Below are positions 48,770 to 55,495 of a stretch of 55,580 bases of DNA, in pieces. The translations under genes were made by a program, and so were the position numbers. How positions within the stretch are numbered: the stretch's first letter is position 1; each line of letters begins with the position of its first letter. Source of the stretch: UBA940 sp031547885 (lineage in GTDB: Bacteria; Bacteroidota; Bacteroidia; Bacteroidales; Rikenellaceae); NCBI GenBank assembly GCA_031547885.1, contig JAVBRO010000004.1:1-55580 (forward strand). The letters run 5' to 3'. The notes under the pieces were generated by a model. It saw only the letters and a list, made by a program, of their open reading frames with translations. It did not search any database and was not told the origin of the DNA.

Positions 48770-49844
48770 ATTTTTTCAGCCTGGCGTAGTGACAGACGAG
48801 CAGATTGCCGTCGTCGTCGTAGAGGTGCATGCCGTTGCCGAGGCACCAGCGCCACATCTTGCAGTCGGCGCACTCCCCTTTCCGCGCCCACTCGCGGTTG
48901 CGGAACTTGCCGAAACGGTTGTTCCACACGTCCATGAAATCGTCGGTATAGATATTCCCCTGATGGAATCCGGCGCGGATGCTGGTACACCCCGAAATGG
49001 CCCCGTCGATGCGGATGCTGCCGGTTGTGACGCCGCCCGAACAGTGGTAAAAATTGTCGCGGACTTCGGTCTCATACCCCCCCAGGAAACCCTCGCAGGC
49101 GTAATCGACCTTGATCCTGCCCTCTTTTTTGGTCGCGCGGATGAACTCCATCAACTCGCGGAACTGTTCGTTCGACAGTTGAAGTTTCGGATCCTGCGCG
49201 GCCCTGCCGACGGGGAATATTGTGAAAAGCCTCCAGGCCGTCACCCCTTCCGAGATGAGGAACTCCTTGAAATCGGGAAGCGTGGCGAGGCTGTCGGCCG
49301 TGACGCAGGTGACAATGTCGTAGACTATCGACGGTTCGCGCGAGATGAGGTGCATCGCCCGGATGGCGTTCTCATAGCTTTTCGGATGTTTCCGGATATA
49401 GATATGATCTTTCTCGAACCCGTCGAGGCTGAGCGTGATCGAATGGAGCCCGGCCCTCAGCAGCGAATCGAACCGCGCTGCATCCAGCAGCATCCCGTTG
49501 GTCACCATTCCCCACGGATATCCGCGTTTATAGACTTCCAGACCGGCTTTTTCGAGATCCCTGCGCACCAGCACCTCGCCGCCCGAAAAGACGATCATCA
49601 CCTTGTGGGGGTCGACGTGGGGAGTTATCGTGTCGAGCGTTTTCAGGAAATCCGCGATGGGCATATCCTTGTGTGCCGGATCGACGGTGCAGTCGCTCCC
49701 GCAGTGGCGGCAGTCGAGGTTACACCTGAGCGTGCACTCCCAGAAGAGCGTCCTGAGCGGATGTCTTTCAACCTGGTCCCTGTACAGTTTCGAGAAAAGA
49801 TCGAGGCCCAGACGCTTGCGCAGACCTACTTTAGTCCCGTCCAT
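48768..49844 (-). CDS. Radical SAM/SPASM enzyme of the rSAM/lipoprotein system
   Basis: A 358-residue enzyme. The radical SAM cluster motif is CNLDCRHC (Cys41, 45, 48), followed by a SAM-binding IVFSGGEVLVRRDLEKAG and VTNGMLL. A C-terminal SPASM domain (about 265-350) has CSGGVTTGSIRIDGAISGC, ECADCKMWRWC and a final VCHY, giving auxiliary Fe-S cluster ligands as in peptide-modifying enzymes. The family corresponds, from memory, to the enzyme of the Bacteroidetes rSAM/lipoprotein system. It is the last gene of an eight-gene operon, four bases after the preceding lipoprotein gene, so its likely substrates are those lipoproteins. The reaction is unknown. Confidence 0.9.
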   Translation of the reverse strand: MDGTKVGLRKRLGLDLFSKLYRDQVERHPLRTLFWECTLRCNLDCRHCGSDCTVDPAHKDMPIADFLKTLDTITPHVDPHKVMIVFSGGEVLVRRDLEKAGLEVYKRGYPWGMVTNGMLLDAARFDSLLRAGLHSITLSLDGFEKDHIYIRKHPKSYENAIRAMHLISREPSIVYDIVTCVTADSLATLPDFKEFLISEGVTAWRLFTIFPVGRAAQDPKLQLSNEQFRELMEFIRATKKEGRIKVDYACEGFLGGYETEVRDNFYHCSGGVTTGSIRIDGAISGCTSIRAGFHQGNIYTDDFMDVWNNRFGKFRNREWARKGECADCKMWRWCLGNGMHLYDDDGNLLVCHYARLKK

Positions 49845-49848
49845 AGGC

Positions 49849-50103
49849 TTATTTATCAGCGGGCGGGGCCGTGGTTTCCGTATTCTCCTGCTGCGGTGCT
49901 CTCTCCTGGATTTCCTTTTCCGGGATGAACTGGCGCCTCGGCGGTCCGTACATAACGCGGATCGGCGCCACCTCCGTACTGTCCGTCTGCAGGGTTGTTT
50001 CCTGCGGCGTATCTTTCGGCGCCTTGCTTTTCGATGGACGGTTGGCGCAGCTGCCGAAACCGGCCAGCACGAGAACAGCTACTATGATCTTCGTCGCTTT
50101 CAT
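49849..50103 (-). CDS. Divergent small lipoprotein of the rSAM cassette
   Basis: An 84-residue lipoprotein (lipobox Cys19, LAGFGSCANRP). The mature part is hydrophilic, rich in Pro, Thr, Gln and Glu, and probably unstructured. It contains VMYGPP near residue 52, matching the Met-Tyr-Gly-x-Pro motif of the other lipoproteins here, although the rest is unrelated. It lies directly before the radical SAM gene (four-base gap). It may be a substrate or an accessory protein. Confidence 0.75.
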   Translation of the reverse strand: MKATKIIVAVLVLAGFGSCANRPSKSKAPKDTPQETTLQTDSTEVAPIRVMYGPPRRQFIPEKEIQERAPQQENTETTAPPADK

Positions 50104-50106
50104 TTT

Positions 50107-50562
50107 TTACTCTTTATCCTCTTCCAGCACGAATCGGACCTCTTTCAAAATCGCGCCCTCTTCATTGCTCCAGGTATAATCGCTGTGTTCCGGGCCGAAA
50201 GACAGCGGCAACTCATCGGGCTTGAACAGACCGTTCTCCCCGCCGTCGACATCCTCGGCCGATATAATATACCCGACCGGCAATGCGGCAGGCATCTTTC
50301 TCATTTTGAACGTTCCGTCGGCCGCGGTATAGACCGTGTCATTCGGGAAACCCTTATATTTTGCATCCTCCGAGTTTGGCCGCAGCACGACCTGTATCCC
50401 TTTTACCGGGTTTTCGCCGGTATCGGTCACCGCTCCTTTCACCACGAACGATTCGCGCAGCACTCCGTACATCACAACGTCGTCGCCGTCGCTGTCTCCC
50501 CACGGCGAGCACGCCGAGAATCCGAGCATCGCCAGCAATCCGGCCAAAAATTTGTTCTTCAT
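50107..50562 (-). CDS. Long lipoprotein L3 of the rSAM/lipoprotein system
   Basis: A 151-residue lipoprotein (MKNKFLAGLLAMLGFSAC, Cys18). After a Gly/Asp spacer comes VMYGVLRESFVVKGAVTDTGENPVKGIQVVL, where a carboxypeptidase-regulatory-like beta-sandwich begins. It contains DTVYTAADGTFKM and IISAEDVDGGENGLF, and ends VRFVLEEDKE. The signal peptide is nearly identical to those of L1 and L2. It lies two bases after L2. The family matches, from memory, the lipoproteins paired with this type of radical SAM enzyme. Confidence 0.82.
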   Translation of the reverse strand: MKNKFLAGLLAMLGFSACSPWGDSDGDDVVMYGVLRESFVVKGAVTDTGENPVKGIQVVLRPNSEDAKYKGFPNDTVYTAADGTFKMRKMPAALPVGYIISAEDVDGGENGLFKPDELPLSFGPEHSDYTWSNEEGAILKEVRFVLEEDKE

Positions 50563-50564
50563 TA

Positions 50565-51005
50565 TCAGTCTGTTTTATCTACAGTTGCCTTTTCGAGTTC
50601 AAAGTTAACGGTTTTTTCGGCTTTTCCACTATACCAGTTGCCGCTTCCTCCCTTATAATCGGATTTCTCAATGGGCACTTCCTCCGTTTGGGCGGCAAAA
50701 CTGCCGTCGTTATCCTCTCCGTCGATATCTTCAGCTATAACCTGAATCAATTTCATCGGGAACGCCCCTTCCGACTTCAGGGCATATTCTCCGACCGAGT
50801 TGGTATATGTAGTGTCGTTCTTGTAATTTCTGTTCTGATCGGGTTTCAGCACTACGCGAATGTTTTCCAGCGGGTTTTTAGCTTCGTCGGTGACCTTTCC
50901 TTTCACGGAATAATCCGCATTGGGAGTGCCGTATGCTGATACTGCATTATCACAAGCGCTAAACCCTATCAGAGCCAACAATCCGGGTAAAAATTTATTT
51001 TTCAT
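50565..51005 (-). CDS. Long lipoprotein L2 of the rSAM/lipoprotein system
   Basis: A 146-residue lipoprotein (MKNKFLPGLLALIGFSAC, Cys18). The motif appears as SAYGTPNADYSVKGKVTDEAKNPLENIRVVLKP, followed by the beta-sandwich with YTNSVGEYALKS, QVIAEDIDGEDNDGSF and KAEKTVNFELEKA. It is closely related to L1 (shared VIAEDIDG, KSDYKGG and EKTV segments), indicating recent duplication. The start was placed at the conserved MKNK, not at an upstream in-frame ATG that would overlap the previous gene. Confidence 0.82.
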   Translation of the reverse strand: MKNKFLPGLLALIGFSACDNAVSAYGTPNADYSVKGKVTDEAKNPLENIRVVLKPDQNRNYKNDTTYTNSVGEYALKSEGAFPMKLIQVIAEDIDGEDNDGSFAAQTEEVPIEKSDYKGGSGNWYSGKAEKTVNFELEKATVDKTD

Positions 51006-51012
51006 ATCGTAA

Positions 51013-51201
51013 TCAATTTTCAGGCATGACCCCTGCCGCATCATCGTCAGCCGCCGTCCATACACCATCGACCGGCCCGTTTTCGACGGTATTCTCCTTT
51101 ACTTCGAAACCGATAGACGGACAGGCATACATATCCGGCTGACAGCCGGTCATAACGAAACCAAGCACTCCGAGCAGTACGGGTATGAGTTTATTCTTCA
51201 T
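51013..51201 (-). CDS. Short lipoprotein S3 of the rSAM cassette
   Basis: A 62-residue lipoprotein (MKNKLIPVLLGVLGFVMTGC, Cys20). After the lipobox: QPDMYACPSIGFEVKENTVENGP, then an acidic tail. It has the Met-Tyr-x-x-Pro core and Phe-x-Val-Lys of the long proteins but no folded domain. A second Cys follows the Tyr. Its first 11 bases overlap the end of S2. Confidence 0.75.
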   Translation of the reverse strand: MKNKLIPVLLGVLGFVMTGCQPDMYACPSIGFEVKENTVENGPVDGVWTAADDDAAGVMPEN

Positions 51202-51394
51202 TCTCCTCCGCTTTTTCCGGGATCGCTTCTTCCGGAACCGCGACGGCGTCTTCGAACACCGGCTCCGGTTCGACATATTCTGCTTTCTCCTTTACCTTGA
51301 AATCTGTAGGCACGGTGTCGTACATGGTTTTCGGACATCCGGTCAGGACAAATCCGAGCAGCGCCAGCAGCAATGGTATGAGTTTATTTCTCAT
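51191..51394 (-). CDS. Short lipoprotein S2 of the rSAM cassette
   Basis: A 67-residue lipoprotein (MRNKLIPLLLALLGFVLTGC, Cys20). The motif region is PKTMYDTVPTDFKVKEKAEYVEPEP, followed by an acidic, Glu/Ala/Pro-rich tail. It overlaps L1 upstream by four bases (ATGA) and S3 downstream by 11 bases. It lacks the additional Cys found in S1 and S3. Confidence 0.75.
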   Translation of the reverse strand: MRNKLIPLLLALLGFVLTGCPKTMYDTVPTDFKVKEKAEYVEPEPVFEDAVAVPEEAIPEKAEENEE

Positions 51395-51876
51395 TCGGAA
51401 TTATCTTTTGCTTTTTCGAGCGTGATATCAACCGTTTTTTCGGCCGACCCTTCGTAGAACCACCCTCCGCCGCCTTTAAAATCGGACTTCGCGAACGGCA
51501 CCTGTGTCACCTTTTTGGCAAAACTGCCGCCGTTATCATCCCCGTCGATATCTTCGGCGATGACCTGCACCGTGAAATTCCCGGACGAATCCCACCACTG
51601 CTTCTTAAATTCATAATTCCCGGAAGAACCGGTGGCTACAGTGTCGTTGGAATAGTCGTTGTCCGCATACGGTTTCAGCACCACCCGGATGTTTTTAAGC
51701 GGCCCGGCGTCTTCGCCCGAGACCTGCCCTTTTACCGTAAAGTCCACATAAGGAGCGCCGTATTCGGGCACGGGAACGCCGTACATATCGGGAGTAGGGC
51801 TTCCCCCGTTCGAGAAAGGATTGCAGGCCGAGAATCCCAGCAGCGCCAGCAGTCTGGTCAAAATTTTATTCTTCAT
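51391..51876 (-). CDS. Long lipoprotein L1 of the rSAM/lipoprotein system
   Basis: A 161-residue lipoprotein (MKNKILTRLLALLGFSAC, Cys18). A Gly/Ser/Pro spacer leads to PDMYGVPVPEYGAPYVDFTVKGQVSGEDAGPLKNIRVVLKP, with a partly doubled Tyr-Gly motif. The beta-sandwich part includes ATGSSGNYEFKKQ, VQVIAEDIDGDDNGGSF and FKGGGGWFYEG, ending EKTVDITLEKAKDNSE. It is the closest relative of L2. Its start overlaps the last 11 bases of S1. Confidence 0.82.
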   Translation of the reverse strand: MKNKILTRLLALLGFSACNPFSNGGSPTPDMYGVPVPEYGAPYVDFTVKGQVSGEDAGPLKNIRVVLKPYADNDYSNDTVATGSSGNYEFKKQWWDSSGNFTVQVIAEDIDGDDNGGSFAKKVTQVPFAKSDFKGGGGWFYEGSAEKTVDITLEKAKDNSE

Positions 51877-52066
51877 CTCCTTCCGTATTGTCGGGATTTT
51901 CTTCTTCTGTAATGATGTCGGGGTTTTCGACCACCGTTTCGGGTTCGACATATGCGGCATTCTCCTTCACTTCGAAATCATTAGGCGGACAGTCGTACAT
52001 TTTCGGGCACCCAGTCAGGACAAACCCGAGCAACGCAAGCAGTATTGGTATGAGTCTGTTTTTCAT
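51866..52066 (-). CDS. Short lipoprotein S1, first gene of the rSAM cassette
   Basis: A 66-residue lipoprotein (MKNRLIPILLALLGFVLTGC, Cys20) with PKMYDCPPNDFEVKENAAYVEPETV after the lipobox and a very acidic tail (ITEEENPDNTEGDEE). It is the first gene of the operon, divergent from the histidine kinase. It carries the complete short form of the shared motif, including a Cys two residues after the Tyr. Its length makes it easy to miss, but the conserved leader shared by six genes here shows that it is real. Confidence 0.78.
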   Translation of the reverse strand: MKNRLIPILLALLGFVLTGCPKMYDCPPNDFEVKENAAYVEPETVVENPDIITEEENPDNTEGDEE

Positions 52067-52154
52067 CGTAAGATATGCGCAGTTAGCAACGCAATATACA
52101 AAAACTCCTTAATATATAAATGCCCTGCATCCCGAAATACTGCACCAAAATTCA

Positions 52155-52162
52155 TATCTTTG
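52155..52162 (+). promoter_or_regulatory. -7 promoter element of the histidine kinase gene
   Basis: TATCTTTG fits TAnnTTTG and ends nine bases before the ATG, giving a very short leader. Confidence 0.55.
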
Positions 52163-52171
52163 CCATAATCT

Positions 52172-53251
52172 ATGGGAAAAAGCGAGAAAAAACAGCGGCG
52201 GGTCCCTGAAGCCGGAAAAGCTATGTTCGTCTTCACCAACGTATTGGTGTGGGTGATCATCCTGGCATATCCGTTCATGCTGGCCACGCGCGACGGCTCG
52301 CTTATGGAGTTTGAAAAGTACCTCATGGACAGTTGGATACCAGTGATGTTCATGCTGGTATTCTATTTCAACTACTACTTCCTGATAGATAAGCTGATAT
52401 TCGAGAAACGCAACTGGGTGCTGTTTCTGCTCTCAAATTTTGTAGTGATAGTGGTCGTGTCGGTCTGCTCCCAGATATTGCAGGAAGTCTACAATACCCA
52501 GGTAGTGAACGACACTTCGGCCCCCCGCGAAAAGTTCACGCTGGCGCGGTACGTCATCCGCGACGGGTTGGTGCTGACGCTCGTTATCGGCCTGAGCGTA
52601 GCGCTGAAGATGATCGTGGCGTGGCAGGGTAACGAAACCGAACGCGCCAAGCTGGAATCCGAAAAACGCGACGCCGAACTGCAGAACCTGCGCAGCCAGC
52701 TCAACCCCCATTTCCTGTTCAACACCCTCAACAACATCTATTCGCTGACCGGTTCCAATCCCGACAAGGCGCGCGAGGCGATACATTCGTTGTCGAAGAT
52801 CATGCGTTATATCCTCTACGACAACGATAGCAGCGTGCCTCTGGATAAGGAGCTCGATTTCATCCGCAGCTACATAGACCTGATGCGCCTGCGACAGACC
52901 GGCAACATGGTCATCGAGGCCGGCCTGCCGGACGACGGGCAGGGCGTCACGATAGCGCCTCTGATGTTCATGACGCTGATAGAGAACGGATTCAAGCATG
53001 GGGTTTCGCCCACCGAACCCTCGTTCGTACGGATCGCCATTTCGGTGGCCGAAGGCAAAAAGGGACGTAAATCGGTGAGCTGCCGTGTCGAGAACAGTTT
53101 TTATCCCAAGACCGATACCGACCGCAGCGGTTCGGGCATCGGCGTGGGGAACCTGCGCCGACGCCTTGCGCTGCTTTATCCGCGGCACCACGAACTCCGG
53201 TTCGAGCGCGAAGAAAACACCTATATAGCCCAATTGACCATAAAACTCTGA
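52172..53251 (+). CDS. LytS/YehU-type sensor histidine kinase
   Basis: A 359-residue membrane kinase. Four N-terminal TM helices (about residues 18-38, 52-72, 82-104 and 124-150) are followed by a short coiled coil. The His_kinase domain has the phospho-acceptor in LRSQLNPHFLFNTLNNIYSL (His near residue 181), and the ATPase domain has IENGFKHG (N box) and GSGIGVGNLRRRLALLYP (G box). There is no large extracytoplasmic sensor, so the signal is probably sensed in the membrane. It is cotranscribed with the LytTR regulator 19 bases later and divergent from the rSAM/lipoprotein operon. Confidence 0.93.
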   Translation: MGKSEKKQRRVPEAGKAMFVFTNVLVWVIILAYPFMLATRDGSLMEFEKYLMDSWIPVMFMLVFYFNYYFLIDKLIFEKRNWVLFLLSNFVVIVVVSVCSQILQEVYNTQVVNDTSAPREKFTLARYVIRDGLVLTLVIGLSVALKMIVAWQGNETERAKLESEKRDAELQNLRSQLNPHFLFNTLNNIYSLTGSNPDKAREAIHSLSKIMRYILYDNDSSVPLDKELDFIRSYIDLMRLRQTGNMVIEAGLPDDGQGVTIAPLMFMTLIENGFKHGVSPTEPSFVRIAISVAEGKKGRKSVSCRVENSFYPKTDTDRSGSGIGVGNLRRRLALLYPRHHELRFEREENTYIAQLTIKL

Positions 53252-53270
53252 CCTGTAAAAACTTTGCCCC

Positions 53271-53987
53271 ATGAAACTTAGCTGTATTATCGTAGACGAC
53301 GAACCCCTGGCGCTTGACATTCTGGAAGAATACGTGCGGCGTACCCCTTCGCTGGAACTCGCGGGACGGTTCACCGGGAGCGTCGACGCGCTGAAACGCA
53401 TGAACGAAAACCCGGTCGACCTGGCGTTCCTCGACATACAGATGCCGGGACTGAACGGACTCGACGTTTCGAAACTGATCGGCGGCCACACCCGCGTAAT
53501 CTTCACGACGGCTTTTCCGCAGTACGCGCTGGAAGGATTCAAGGTAGATGCGCTCGACTACCTGCTGAAACCGATCAGTTTCCAGGAGTTTTCGCGTGCG
53601 GTCGAGAAGGCCGGGGAGTGGTTCGCGATGAAGCGTGCGGCCGAAACCGGAACACCGGCCGGCGACGAACCGCACAGCCTGATCGTGAAGTCGGACTACA
53701 AGCAGTTCGTCATTCCCATCGACACCATAACCTGGATCGAGGGCATCCGCGATTATATCCGCATCCACACGGACGAAGGGTCGGTGCAGACGCTGATGAA
53801 CCTGAAAACGGTCGAGGAAATGCTTCCGCGGGGCCATTTCGCGCGGGTCCACCGCAGCTACATAGTCAATGTGGACAAGGTAAAGAAGATCGAACGCACG
53901 CGCATCGTTTTCGGCGACGTGGTCATCCCCATTTCCGACACCTACAAGGAGCCTTTCCTGAAACTGCTCTCTTCCAGGTCACTGTAG
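53271..53987 (+). CDS. LytTR-family response regulator
   Basis: A 238-residue regulator. A receiver domain with acidic pocket DDE (9-11), phospho-acceptor Asp55 (AFLDIQMPG) and switch Lys (YLLKPISF) is followed by a LytTR DNA-binding domain (FVIPIDTITWIEGIRDYIRIHTDEGSVQTLMNLKTVEEMLPRGHFARVHRSYIVNVDKVKKIER). It is the cognate partner of the upstream kinase. LytTR regulators often control neighbouring genes, here possibly the divergent lipoprotein cassette. Confidence 0.94.
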   Translation: MKLSCIIVDDEPLALDILEEYVRRTPSLELAGRFTGSVDALKRMNENPVDLAFLDIQMPGLNGLDVSKLIGGHTRVIFTTAFPQYALEGFKVDALDYLLKPISFQEFSRAVEKAGEWFAMKRAAETGTPAGDEPHSLIVKSDYKQFVIPIDTITWIEGIRDYIRIHTDEGSVQTLMNLKTVEEMLPRGHFARVHRSYIVNVDKVKKIERTRIVFGDVVIPISDTYKEPFLKLLSSRSL

Positions 53988-53990
53988 CGT

Positions 53991-54476
53991 ATGGCGGCGT
54001 TGTACGGATTGCTGGTTCTCGCCGTCCTGTTCGGATTGGGCTACGGCGTCGCCTGCATCATAGACCGTGTCCGCGACAGGAAGATTTACGGGAATGCCGT
54101 CGTTATGGACGACGGGGAGATAGTACGTCCGGCGCAGACCATCGATGTTATTCTGAAGGATTGTAAAGTGGTGTCGAAAAGCGAATACAGCGAGCCGCCG
54201 CAATCGCGACGGTTCGAACGCTACGACGCGGCTCTCGGCATGGGCGGCGACCCTGCTTCGAAAAGGATATGTACCGCCGTTTCGAGTCTGGAATATGAAA
54301 CTACATACAAGGGCAGCCCTGTAAAGTTCGTGAGCGCCCTGATCCTTTTGGACGAAATAACGCTGCGGATGAGGATGTTCGACCACAAGACCACCACGAT
54401 CGACATCTATGAGAACGGACAGGGACGTATCACCGACTTCGATTTCGATCTGGAGTTCCTATACGAAAAACGATAA
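53991..54476 (+). CDS. Membrane-anchored protein cotranscribed with the two-component system
   Basis: A 161-residue protein with one N-terminal TM helix (AALYGLLVLAVLFGLGYGVACII) and a hydrophilic domain with DVILKDCKVVSKSEYSEPPQ and YETTYKGSPVKFVSALILLDEITLRMRMFDHKTTTIDIYENGQGRITDFDFDLEFLYEKR. I do not recognise the family. It starts three bases after the response regulator stop, so the three genes form an operon. Confidence 0.7.
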   Translation: MAALYGLLVLAVLFGLGYGVACIIDRVRDRKIYGNAVVMDDGEIVRPAQTIDVILKDCKVVSKSEYSEPPQSRRFERYDAALGMGGDPASKRICTAVSSLEYETTYKGSPVKFVSALILLDEITLRMRMFDHKTTTIDIYENGQGRITDFDFDLEFLYEKR

Positions 54477-54509
54477 AACGGGAACGTCATTTCAGGAAAA
54501 AAATATCAT

Positions 54510-55136
54510 TTACATTAAATATTCGAGAGGGACAACGAAGACGATAGCGATTACAGCGGCAATAGTAATTACCGCTCCGATCAGACCAATAGCGATGACT
54601 CGCCACCAGGTAAATGAACGTCCGCCAGCCGCGAAATGACCTCCGATTTTCCGGCTTTGAAATTGCTCGACGATTAAAGCAGCAATACCGGTGTAGATGA
54701 ACGGAATAATATATTTCGGAAGTTTATCAATAATGTTTTCAGGAATAAGAAAAATTCCGCCGAAAATAAGTATCGCAGCAAGTATGGTATAAATCCATGT
54801 TTTAAAAACACGATTCGGTTCGTTAAGCGCTTTGAAATTTTCAGCTATCAGATATCCGGCAACCAAAGGGCCTCCGAACATCGACCCGAACCAGATCATG
54901 TTTCTTTTATAAACCCGCCCGGTTGATACATCGTAGTCCGGAATCGGATATGGTTTTATGGAGTCGCCTATGCGTATCTTCAAAACCATCTGTTCTTCGG
55001 ACAAATTGCCTCGCCTTTCCAATTCGTTCAATGCAATAAACCGCTCTTCCTCTGAATAAAAAGCGACATCCTGCGAGATGATTTGCAATTCCGTGTCCGT
55101 CTTTTGTAGAATCGTCTCCTGGAAGTTAAGTTTCAT
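54510..55136 (-). CDS. Membrane protein of unknown function
   Basis: A 208-residue protein: a soluble helical N-terminal part (ETILQKTDTELQIISQDVAFYSEEERFIALNELERRGNLSEEQ) that resembles domains seen before membrane regions in other Bacteroidetes proteins, then four hydrophobic segments (about residues 80-97, 112-130, 142-158 and 178-204). It is AT-richer than the rest of the window, which may point to a different origin. Function unknown. Confidence 0.65.
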   Translation of the reverse strand: MKLNFQETILQKTDTELQIISQDVAFYSEEERFIALNELERRGNLSEEQMVLKIRIGDSIKPYPIPDYDVSTGRVYKRNMIWFGSMFGGPLVAGYLIAENFKALNEPNRVFKTWIYTILAAILIFGGIFLIPENIIDKLPKYIIPFIYTGIAALIVEQFQSRKIGGHFAAGGRSFTWWRVIAIGLIGAVITIAAVIAIVFVVPLEYLM

Positions 55137-55226
55137 ATGAGCGTTTTAAACATTTTTTAATCGGGCTGTCTTAATGCGCAGCGGTTCGAAGTTAAGAAAA
55201 ATATCATTAAACAATTTAACCCGGCA

Positions 55227-55243
55227 GGTTAAATTATTTAACC
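55227..55243. terminator. AT-rich palindrome after the truncated gene
   Basis: GGTTAAA-TTA-TTTAACC is a perfect inverted repeat ten bases beyond the stop of the carboxypeptidase-like remnant. Weak flanking GC pairs extend the stem. Confidence 0.4.
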
Positions 55244-55252
55244 GGGCACTCG

Positions 55253-55486
55253 TTACTGCTGTTTTTTCATCAGCATATCGACCGCCTTGTCGAGCGAAAC
55301 CGTCGGCTCGATTATGTTGTAGTCTTCCCAAAAATCAGGGTCGTAAAAGTCGTCCACCTTTTCGGAGAGAATGGCGCTGCGGCTGAAGGCATCCCGCGGA
55401 AGCAGGGCCCGGGGCTCCGACCGTTCGACATGGGTTACGACGTAAGCGTTCGGTAAAGTGCGTATTGTTAGGTGATTGAAAAGGAT
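55253..55486 (-). pseudogene. 3' remnant of a carboxypeptidase-like regulatory-domain protein
   Basis: The minus strand reads PNAYVVTHVERSEPRALL, then SEKVDDFYDPDFWEDYNIIEPTVSLDKAVDMLMKKQQ and a stop. The FW-x-DYNIIEP motif is the C-terminal end of a large Bacteroidetes family of exported carboxypeptidase-like regulatory-domain proteins. Upstream, an in-frame stop occurs at 55489-55487 and a plus-strand promoter begins, so the 5' part (several hundred residues) is missing. It is a decayed remnant unless sequence beyond the window restores it. Confidence 0.65.
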
Positions 55487-55495
55487 TTAGCTTTG
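55465..55495 (+). promoter_or_regulatory. Outward promoter at the right edge
   Basis: TTG (55465-55467) and TAGCTTTG (55488-55495) are separated by 20 bases, a near-ideal Bacteroidetes promoter pointing out of the window. No start codon with an open frame is evident before 55580, so the gene it serves probably begins beyond the end. Confidence 0.6.

Noticed and set aside
51013..52066. Short genes as classical sactipeptide or lasso precursors
   Set aside because: All have lipoprotein signal peptides and a lipobox Cys instead of a leader/core layout. A single extra Cys in two of three is not enough to claim thioether peptides.
55146..55331. A 61-codon minus-strand frame at the right end
   Set aside because: It is out of frame with the recognisable C-terminal remnant at 55253-55486 and runs through the AT-rich palindrome, so it has no support as a gene.
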